Assembly (NCBI GenBank): GCA_001599595.1
Contig: BCHH01000007.1
Location: forward strand, 1,643,785 to 1,707,784
Length of the DNA: 64,000 bases
Direction of reading: 5' to 3'
Source of the DNA: Beverwykella pulmonaria
Lineage: Eukaryota > Ascomycota > Dothideomycetes > Pleosporales > Melanommataceae
The notes below the pieces were generated by a model. The model saw only the letters and a list, made by a program, of their open reading frames with translations, was not told where the DNA came from and did no database searches. Both the position numbers and the translations under genes were made by a program. Shown in pieces: positions 56,172-64,000 of this stretch (positions are counted from its first letter, which is position 1; the number at the start of each line of letters is the position of its first letter).

Positions 56172-57321
56172 ATGGCTTATCCCGAGGTCTTCTGCGGTTT
56201 TCAGTCGCCCGGCGCTGAGAAGTGGTCTGAGTTCGAGAAGAATTCGTTTGACCCTCGTCCATTTGGCGACTACGATGTCGATATCAAGATTGAATGCTGT
56301 GGCGTGTGCGCCAGTGATTTGCACACCATCACCGGAGACTGGGGAGAGATGCCCTTCCCGCTGGTGGTCGGTCACGAGGTTATCGGCAAAGTGGTCTCCG
56401 TCGGTCCCAAGGTGACGCTCGCAAGTGTTGGGCAGCGTGTTGGTGTTGGTGCCAATGTATATTCTTGTCTGGCCTGTCGTCAGTGCAAGCACGACAACGA
56501 AACGTACTGCAAGCAACAGGTCAATGCCTACGGTGCGCCGTACCCGGGGAATGGCTATATAACCCAAGGGGGGTTTGCATCCCACACGCGAATCCACGAG
56601 TACTGGTTCGTCCCTTTACCTGTTTCTTTGATAGCTTTTGTGATGGCTAACTGTCTTCGCTACCCCTTGCAGGGTTTTTCCCATCCCAGATAGCATATCC
56701 AGTAGCGATGCGGCGCCTATGCTGTGTGCTGGCGTAACTGTATACAGTCCTCTAAAACGATTCGGGGCAGGGCCAGGCAAAAAGGTTGGCATCATAGGAG
56801 TTGGCGGTCTGGGCCACTATGCGATACAGTTCGCAAAGGCTCTCGGCGCCGAGGTTTGGGCCATCTCACGGTCTCGTGCGAAAGAAGTCGACGCAAAGCA
56901 GATGGGTGCCGACGGGTTCATGGCCACCAGCCAGAAAGGATGGAATGTGCCACACGAATTCACCTTCGACCTCCTCATCAACACGGCCAGCTCGTTCGAC
57001 GGCTTCCAGTTGAAGAAGTATCTGAGCCTTCTGGATGTCCACGGACGCTTCAACTCAGTTGGCCTGCCCGGCGGCGACGGTATCAAGGTCAACAACTTCG
57101 ATCTCATTGCCAATGGCTGCAGCCTCAGCACCACGAACCTGGGGAGTCGGAAAGAGATGCTCGAAATGCTAGACCTAGCCGCAGCCAAGAGTATTAAGTC
57201 CTGGGTAGAGGAGATTCCCATATCAAAAGAAGGCATGCAAAAGGCCATGGAGAAACTGGAGAACAACAGCGCGCGGTATAGATCCTGTATGGTGGGCTTC
57301 GACGAAGCATTCGGAGCTTGA
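56172..57321 (+). CDS. Zinc-dependent alcohol dehydrogenase, cinnamyl-alcohol/ADH6-like
   Basis: Exons 56172-56605 and 56673-57321 (67-nt intron) give 360 residues, the normal family length. Catalytic zinc ligands lie in CCGVCASDLH and VGHEVIG; the structural zinc cluster is CLACRQCKHDNETYC. The NADP(H)-binding loop is VGIIGVGGLGHYAIQFAK. Such medium-chain enzymes reduce aldehydes to alcohols. Its place beside the MATE gene and the reductase-terminated megasynthase suggests it may act on the released aldehyde; this is inference. Nothing in the sequence indicates damage. Confidence 0.92.
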
Positions 57322-57902
57322 TTAAGAGTGATCCGGCATTCGAAGGTTCACATACGATGGAGTAAATAGATGAAACAATAAATAGATACGGCGTTCAGCT
57401 TTTCGAATAAAGTTGTCTTCGTGGAGTTTCTAAGAGACCGCGTCGAGAAATATTAGATTGAGAGGCTTGCCATATTCTCCGCCCCAAATGACGTAACAAA
57501 ATACACCAACGCAAGGCAATTGGCTAGGACCACACAGACAACCAAAGCATAGTCGTATCTTAAAGTTCTGTTGATCAGTGGTAGGAGATGGAGTATTATT
57601 CTCCGATAGTCGTCCAAATGGTAGCCGCAAAACACCTGCTTCGTCTTTTGCAACTACGCCGATAATGAGGCGACATTTACAAGTCATTACGAATTGATCG
57701 CCAAAAAGCGAGGCGCACCAGAGCCAGCCTTTAAACCGATGGCAGCACAGCAAGGGATTAAATGAACCTTCTCTTTCTCTACATCTTGACGTCTTGAACC
57801 ATCCCGACAGTAAGTGTGACTGGATGGGCGGTCAATTGTTAAGGAAATAGCTATATACGCTCAAGAGCGTACTAACAGCATATATGGCACACGAAGGGTT
57901 TT
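57322..57902. other. 3' flank of the dehydrogenase, one doubtful fragment
   Basis: On the minus strand 57653-57453 reads YDYALVVCVVLANCLALVYF after INRTLR, a possible membrane segment, and another frame (57753-57430) overlaps it. I cannot assign either to a family. No other feature. Confidence 0.3.
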
Positions 57903-58210
57903 TTAGATAGGTTTTTCCTTAAACAAAAGTCTGCAGGGCTCCAGCCAGGGCCGGTGCCAGACGGTAAATAGAATAAATAATAATAATATTTTACGACGCA
58001 GGGGCTCAAAATGCAATAAACATTTAAAGGCAGAATCAGCTCTTTTCCTCTGTGTATCCCATCCCAGGTGCCCATCGCAATAGGAGGTTGATGTTGTGGC
58101 GCTTAATAAATCAGTCAGCCCAGTGTTTGCCAGCAGGCCTTTTAGCAATATTAGACACAAAGTTGCGTATTATTTGCTATGTAGGAGGTAGCACTCTTTC
58201 AGTAAGAGTA

Positions 58211-60333
58211 GAGGTGGCCACCTGCTTATGCAACCGACTCGCTTATGCAACACCAAAACTTGGTCGCACACTAAACTTGAAAAATTAATAACTCAACAAC
58301 CACGATGGATATTGACAAAATTTTTGATGATATTTACTCGTTAAAACCAGACGAACAAAATGAGCTACCAATCAAACCAGGACCTCATCGATCAACTGTG
58401 TGGCGGCGACAGAGAGGAATTACTGGCTCCCAGCATGAAGGCTACGAAAAACAACGTTTGTTAAAGGCGCAGGATACAGAGGATCTCATACGCTATATAA
58501 ACGATCTTACGCTTCGTGGCTTGCCGCCTACAAAGGCAATGGTTTGAAACTTCATTGGAGAGCTAGCTAAGAAGCCTCTAGGCAAGAACTATATTTAGAA
58601 GTTTCTCAAGCGCAATTGAGATTGACTAGATAGTAGATATCTCAAAGCATTTGACATTAAACGAAAACAAGCTGATAACCTGGCATGGATAGGGCTATTC
58701 TACGACAGATTAGCAGAGAAGGTGAAGAAGTACAACATCTAGCCGTGTAACACATACAATATGGATGAGAAAGGCTTTTTGCCAGGGATCCTTACTATGC
58801 TTGAGCGAATATTCTCCAAGGATCTCTGGGAGAGTGGCTATTTGAAGGGGGCTGGCACTAATAGCAATTGCAAGTGGATTACGCTTATAGCATGTATTAG
58901 TGTTGACGGCAGCTGGGTCCCCCCAGCTCTTATCTACCTAGCTAAAAATACTACTCTAATGGACTCCTGGTTCTAAGACTTTAATCCTAAGACGCAGCTT
59001 TGCTACTTTACTAGTACAGAGACTAGTTGGACAAATGATAAGGTGGCAATTGAGTGGGTAGAAAAAGTCTTTGATTGTGAGACTAAGGCCAAGGCTTGTA
59101 ATGGCAGGGACTAGAGACTTCTAATAATGGATGGCCACAGCTCGCACGTTACCATAACTTTTCTTGAGTACTGTATAAAGCACAGGATCCTTGTTGATAT
59201 CCTCCTACCTTATACTACTTATTGAACCCAGCCATTGGATTGTATGTTGTTTAGCCCTCTTTAAAGCGCCTACACCTTAGAGCTGAACAGCTACATGCAC
59301 TGTACTTAGGGCCTCTCAGCACTTACAAAACGTGATTTCTTTAAGCTGTTCTACACAGCCTGGGTCAAATTATTTACAAAAAAGAACATCCTATCAGGAT
59401 TTTAGCAGTGCGGCATCTATCTGCTTAACAAGGCTGTCGTCCTTAATACATTCAAAATAGAGCTGTTAAAAGAGCCCCCTTGGCCATCCAGCAGCAACTC
59501 CAGCAACTCTAAGCTCTCCTTGAAAGATAAGAGAAGGATTTGGCAGCTGCTTACAGAAGAGGTATCTACGCTTACACCTAATAGCTGGCTGCTTAAGAAC
59601 ACAGTCCTCCATCTTCTTAATACAGCTATCCTTCTAAGAGATGAAGTATCTGATCTCTGAGCTACAGTAGTTGCAGAGAAGAAGAAGGGAAAGCGTGGCA
59701 AAAATCTTACAGAGCTTCTACGTGCTGAGGATGAGCATTACCAGCTATTTTTTAGCCTGGCTAAGGTGGCCTGTGCCAAGGAGCTGTTGCAGCAAAAGGA
59801 GGACGAAAAACAGGCTGAATTAGATTGCAAGATGGCTGAGAAGCTTGAGCGGCAGTAGAAGAAGGAGAGTGAGGAGGCTGCAAAGCAGATAAGGAAGGAG
59901 ACGCGTGAGAATACCAAGCGTCATTGAGAGGCTGAGGCAGCTGCTAAAGCTCTACTCAGGCAAGAAGCAAAGGTGGCCTAAGAGCTCAATTGCCAGCTCA
60001 AAAACGACTCCCAATTTGCTAAGAGAAACACCAAGAATCGTACTACAAGGAAAACTACTATCCAAATGGAGATAGTCGAGGACTATGAGATTATGGATGC
60101 GGAGGAAGGAGAGCCAGGGCCATCCAGGCCTCGACGGCAACGCCGTCGGCCAGGCTACTTAAAAGACTTCGAGATCTACGAGGATTGATAGCTCTACTTA
60201 GTGCGACTACAACACCAAAAAATTGAGCGATTTTACTATACTATTGAGCTCAATAGCCTCATTTTTGTGTGGGTGATGACTAAGGAAATTCGGTTGCACG
60301 AGCCACTCGGTTGCACGAGCAGGTGGCCACCTG
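58211..60333 (+). mobile_element. Full-length but decayed pogo/Fot1-type transposon with TIRs
   Basis: A 2,123-bp element between TA dinucleotides (58209-58210 and 60334-60335). The roughly 41-bp imperfect terminal inverted repeats begin G/C-AGGTGGCCACCTGCT and carry two GCAAC-type direct repeats each. The coding strand starts at 58305 (MDIDKIFDDIYSLKPDEQN). HTH patches are LIRYINDLTLRGLPPTKAMV and ELAKKPLGKNY. The DDE landmarks are YNMDEKGF (58762), LIMDGHSSH (about 59128) and TQPLD (about 59225). A charged coiled-coil tail ends near 60187. About fifteen in-frame stops, mostly TAG, are the RIP pattern; few frameshifts are needed. Non-functional. Confidence 0.88.
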
Positions 60334-60372
60334 TATCAATATATTAGAGAAGCTCTTATTCTTACGTGCTAT

Positions 60373-60755
60373 TGTAAGCAGGACACTACCGTCACGTGGA
60401 CATGCCACTGACTAATCAGTCCGTCGTATATATATCAGCTGTACATATCTCATACACACAGACACTGTTGGGAGTATATAGAACGTGGGGATCACGTGTT
60501 GATGCGCAGATCACGTGTGGATCACGTGTGGAGGTACCAATCACGTGTGGACACGTGGAGAACTAGCCATACTAGGCTAATGCACGCGGCGGTGAGGTTG
60601 ATGGTATTCCCTCAGCTGCACCGCTTCAAGATAGACACAACGATTTATTACCCCCTTTGAGAACACCCATTGCTATTGCAATAGCCCTGTGAGACCAACA
60701 GACACAGACATGCAATACACTTCTTCATACCCTCTCCTCCTCACTCCAGCTTACA
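60373..60755 (+). mobile_element. Solo LTR (family A) interrupted by another LTR
   Basis: It starts TGTAAGCAGG, ends CCAGCTTACA, and has perfect target duplications GCTAT at 60368-60372 and 60756-60760. Without the nested insert (60466-60705) it is about 143 bp. It is homologous to the copy at 43813-43975. It splits the old transposase relic between LENQ and the ELL-YIDT segment. Confidence 0.85.
60466..60700 (+). mobile_element. Solo LTR (family B), nested in LTR A
   Basis: 235 bp with terminal TGTTGG and CCAACA (perfect 6-bp inverted ends) and 5-bp duplications GACAC at 60461-60465 and 60701-60705. It carries four or five CACGTG-type sites within about 70 bp (about 60490-60562), usual for a retrotransposon promoter region. 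No internal retroelement sequence remains. Confidence 0.88.
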
Positions 60756-60960
60756 GCTATTAAAGAAGTTATTGATTTTCGAGCTTGTATGCCTTTGAGC
60801 CTTAAACACCCCACCAGCGCTTTGACAGCGTTGACCGATTGCACCCATATTTATCAGCCACCTGAGTAATATTAGGTATTTCTCCAGGTTTCAGCGATTG
60901 TAACTCAGCCAACGCATCGTCGATTGAAGATATTATGGTGGAGTTATAAATTGTTGAAAA

Positions 60961-61653
60961 TGGTGGGATTCTGGTGTCACTGCCAGTGTGCGTCACGCGG
61001 GAACATGCGTTAAGCGATAAAACATGATAACACAAGCATGCTGGCATGTGAAAATTAACGTTCGGGACCAACATTAAAGTAAGGTTTAGGGATGCATCTA
61101 TACCATTATTCTAAATCTAGAGGCTGAAAGAACAGCCATTTGAAAAGTCATTGGTATTTTAGGATCAGGCCACCACATGTGGACGGCAAAAAGGTGATCG
61201 CGCGATGCAAAGCGACAGGAGTAGTAGCCGTGCAAACCGTCAATCACGGCCCAAGGACTGGAAAATTGTCTAGATGATGTCCTCCTAGCCGCCGCGTAAC
61301 CACAGGGTTCAAGTTCGGCTTAAACCACAGCCAATACTACCTTACTTTCGCCGGTCGAGAAGCCCCCTTGATATCAGCTCACTTACTCAACTAACCGAAT
61401 GTCGCCATGTGAGCATGACCTCGCCGAAACTCAAGACGAAGATAGCAAAGGATAATAGGACTGAGCCCGAATAAAAGTGAAGTACCATATTTTGTCATAA
61501 CTAGTTAATACCACAACACCGAAAGCACTGCGGAAATCCATCGGAGCGTCTTCGTACATTTATGACTGAAGTACGCCAAAAATCTGTCTATAAAAAAACT
61601 TAGATTCCAAACTCTACGTCAGTAACATACGGAATAGGACGGAGCCTACTATT
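60961..61653. other. Spacer between transposon cluster and the repeat-protein ORF
   Basis: AT-rich, no gene seen. Sequence 61075-60961 is in frame with the transposase N-terminus but looks non-transposase, probably fusion with flanking DNA. Confidence 0.4.
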
Positions 61654-62511
61654 ATGGATTCGGCATGGTCATCTCTCAACCTAGACATGGGAGGGCTCTC
61701 AGCATCTGAGGTGCGCTACACTGGCCGACCAACAAGGAGATTGTCCCCCAGTTGTGGAGTTGTCACAACGAGACGGACCACTCGCAGAGTCTCTTGTTCA
61801 CCAGAACGCTATTACGTTCACCGGCGATCGTGGTCGAAGAGCCGATCTCCCAGTCCCGATGTTATGAGTTCGACCACGACTGTCCGGGAAATATCTCGAC
61901 ACGTAGATCGCCATCAAGTCTCCAGACGGCCATTACCAGGGTATCGTTCCACAAGCACCGATGCTGCCCAAGTAACCACTATTCGGAAATACTCTCTCTC
62001 ACCAGACCGCCATCGCCCCTATTGCCCCACCCGGCGGTCAATTTCAAGGGGTCGCTCTCCAAGTAGAGAGGTTTTAGTAGTGAGAACTTTTCGACAGGCA
62101 TCTCGTTCACCAGATCACCATCACCATCGTAGCAGATCAAGGTCCCGGTCTTCCAGCATTGAAGCTACTGCGGTGAAAACGACTTGGATATCCTCTCATT
62201 CTCCACATCGCCACCATCATCACCATCGGCGATACTCGTCGAGGCAACGGTCTCTAGACAACAATATCACCAGAGTAAAGAGAGTCATCCGTACAGTCTC
62301 AGTGTCTCCCCAACGTCACGTCCATAACTTGGGTCTAAGAAGGCCTTCGCCGCACCAAACCACGGTGCTCAGAAAGACTAGTCGGACGGCCCCAACATTC
62401 CCACATCGTCACTATCGGCACTCGAGGATCAGAAGCCGTTCCTCCAGTACAGAAGTTGTGAGAGTTAAAAAATTCAGTAGAACAACATCTGTATCTCCTC
62501 ATCGCCTATGA
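61654..62511 (+). CDS. Arg/Ser/His-rich repeat protein, possibly truncated
   Basis: 285 codons from ATG 61654 to TGA 62509-62511. After MDSAWSSLNLDMGG come about seven degenerate units of roughly 30-38 residues, each with S-x-SP-x-RH followed by RSRSRS-type runs and a V-[KR]-T/K-x-S/T joint (SPDHHHHRSRSRSR, SPHRHHHHHRRYSSRQR, FPHRHYRHSRIRSRSSS). The composition resembles SR-type or nucleic-acid-associated disordered proteins; no folded domain is seen. The same frame continues with the same composition after the TGA (RQRSRSREF, RRPSVSPHRSRRR) to a TAG ending at 62657, so the TGA may be a recent CGA-to-TGA change. Whether it is expressed is unknown. Confidence 0.5.
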   Translation: MDSAWSSLNLDMGGLSASEVRYTGRPTRRLSPSCGVVTTRRTTRRVSCSPERYYVHRRSWSKSRSPSPDVMSSTTTVREISRHVDRHQVSRRPLPGYRSTSTDAAQVTTIRKYSLSPDRHRPYCPTRRSISRGRSPSREVLVVRTFRQASRSPDHHHHRSRSRSRSSSIEATAVKTTWISSHSPHRHHHHHRRYSSRQRSLDNNITRVKRVIRTVSVSPQRHVHNLGLRRPSPHQTTVLRKTSRTAPTFPHRHYRHSRIRSRSSSTEVVRVKKFSRTTSVSPHRL

Positions 62512-62657
62512 CTACCGACTCTCAGACAACGCTCTCGTAGCCGGGAATTCATAAAAGTGGAAGAGATTGTGAGGAGACCGTCCGTGTCTCCGCATCGTTC
62601 TCGCCGTCGATTCTCTACACGCAGAGACTCTTCCACAGCCAGATCGAGGTCCTAGAC

Positions 62658-64000
62658 CATCCATAAAAGTGTTTGTCTTGCTTTGGGGAAGAAGCTCTAT
62701 ATTTCCTGCCGCAGCTTCGATGTTTTTTCTATACTTGGTTAGGCCGCCAAGCTTCTCAGGCGAGTTGAGCTCAGGATGCCTCAATTATCAGCAATCTCAT
62801 CGAGCAATCAACTCGGCTCCAAATTGTACAATTCTGAGATCCGACCCACCATCCCATAGTTCTCTGTTTTTACTTTTTTGTTTAGTAGATAGTTATCGCG
62901 CTTGCGCTCGGTCAAACAGATGGCTCACGATTGACGTGCTGAGTGAGATTCAGGATAAGGTATCGACGCTCACGGCAAGAATCTAGTCAAGATAGGCAGT
63001 CACGTGAACCCGCTTCGAGCCTACGCCCCCAAATACAGCCTTGTTTTCCAAAGCGTACTACACCTTGCTCGGGCCGATGAGATTATATAGAAATAGCATA
63101 TAAAGATAAAATCAATTGTTATCCTGGGGCCTCGTACCGTTCGGACGGCTGTGAAATGATAATGATGCCCAGGATTGGGCAAAAGCGTGCATCACACGGA
63201 TCAGCGTATCACGCTTTATGGGGCACGTAAGTAAAAAATGTGAGAAAAGAGGTAGCAAACCTAATCCATTGAAGCCTCACATTGGAAGTCGTATCTTGCA
63301 GAACTAGAACATGGGGTTGATTAACTACCCTGATGTACACGCCAAAAAAAGTATTTCCGTCGTAAATGATGAAACAAGCCGACATAATATTTGGCGACTA
63401 TTTCCCAAGATATCTCACAAAGAATACACCCTATATCGTTATTGACACCGTTCCTCGCCTCGGCATTACTATTGGGTTTCGGAGTCGGCTTCCTGATGAT
63501 TCTTGCGCATGATCTTCTCCTTGATGGCACTGTCGTTTGTTAACAAGGCGGTCCGAGGACGTCACGGCATAACAGCTGCACTTACCTTGTTCTGCGTGTC
63601 TCACGGCTCTCACGGATTTCAATAAAGACAAAAATCCCCTAGACCTCACGAATCAGTATGGCCGGTGTCCGAAATTCTCCGAGGTGGAACATTGAACTAA
63701 CAAGGATTGCACTCAGAAACCAGGCCATCCCTCCAATGAAAAGGAAAGCGTGAATAACCCTCCCACTTCCACAGCCCGCATGACCAACGGTGCCAGCCAT
63801 CACAGTAACACGGAGCGCAACGGTCCAGAACCGGCCCTAGTAACAACCCCAGTAGTTCCAATACCAGAACGAGGAGCGTGTAAGAAAAAAGACATTGAGG
63901 GATATAGAGAATACTTTTTCCAGCAAACATCCCCACCGAAAAAGGACAAGTAAAGAAAACAACAAAGAAAAGACGGCCGTAACAAGGGTCACGACTATCC
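62658..64000. other. No convincing gene at the window end
   Basis: Short ORFs only. A plus ORF at 63750-63953 (67 codons, ACKKKDIEGYREYFFQQTSP at its end) and minus patches near 63321-63530 might belong to a gene extending beyond the window, but neither has a motif. Confidence 0.35.

Larger units (their letters stand above)
57903..60960 (-). mobile_element. Old pogo-family transposase relic, host of later insertions
   Basis: Pieces of one minus-strand transposase are separated by younger elements. The N-terminus at 60960-60761 reads SIDDALAELQSLKPGEIPNI, VADKYGCNRSTLSKRWWGV, then a stop and GSKAYKLENQ. After the LTR insertion, 60372-60334 reads ELL, stop, YIDT. After the pogo insertion, 58210-58050 reads LTERVLPPT, stop, QIIRNFVSNIAKRPAGKHW and FIKRHNINLLLRWAPGM. 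A frame slip and DTQRKRADSAFKCLLHFEPL follow, ending by 57903. The order matches a CENPB-type HTH. The DDE catalytic half is missing. Stops at CAA/CAG-like positions indicate RIP. Confidence 0.75.

Noticed and set aside
1..64000. CRISPR arrays, operons, riboswitches
   Set aside because: The window is fungal; no spacer-repeat arrays with regular unique spacers exist, and the tandem arrays at 55.3-55.7 kb have no spacers.

Overview
The window reads as a filamentous ascomycete (Pezizomycotina) chromosome segment. Genes are split by many short GT-AG introns (about 38-97 nt), the proteins are typically fungal (Sec5, PTH11-type rhodopsin-domain receptors, a secretory lipase, a plaA-like phospholipase, an NRPS-PKS hybrid), and Fot1/pogo-type transposons carry C-to-T/G-to-A stop codons of the kind left by repeat-induced point mutation (RIP). 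I cannot fix the class or species from sequence alone. There is one assembly gap (40649-40713), flanked by a 38-base poly-G run.

Layout. 1-2443: 3' part of a membrane protein with a cytochrome b561-like core. 2.4-11.4 kb: gene-poor, with a decayed gene, an old LTR and one nine-exon rhodopsin-domain receptor gene. 11.4-37.8 kb: ordinary genes (BTB protein, disordered protein, SEC5, Q-rich protein, dual-specificity-phosphatase-like protein, GNAT, second rhodopsin-domain protein, amino-acid/GABA/choline permease, secretory lipase, cytosolic-PLA2-like phospholipase). 38.1-39.5 kb: a decayed Fot1/pogo transposase. 39.6-42.2 kb: a secreted Cys-rich protein with a probable NucA/NucB-type nuclease domain and a GPI-like tail.

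43.8-57.3 kb looks like a small secondary-metabolite locus. It holds a roughly 2,500-residue A-T-KS-AT-KR-ACP-R megasynthase (the domain order of swainsonine synthase SwnK), a MATE exporter and a zinc alcohol dehydrogenase. The megasynthase carries two visible lesions: one in-frame TAG in the ketosynthase, and a 163-bp solo LTR (target duplication CATTG) that supplies its present last codon and stop. Other SWN-cluster genes are not in the window.

57.9-61.0 kb is a nested transposon graveyard. An old pogo-family transposase relic (minus strand) was split by a solo LTR (duplication GCTAT), which was itself split by a second LTR (duplication GACAC). Separately, a complete but RIP-decayed pogo element (TA duplication) entered the same relic. 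61.6-62.7 kb holds an Arg/Ser/His-rich repeat ORF with an in-frame TGA. The last 1.3 kb has no convincing gene.
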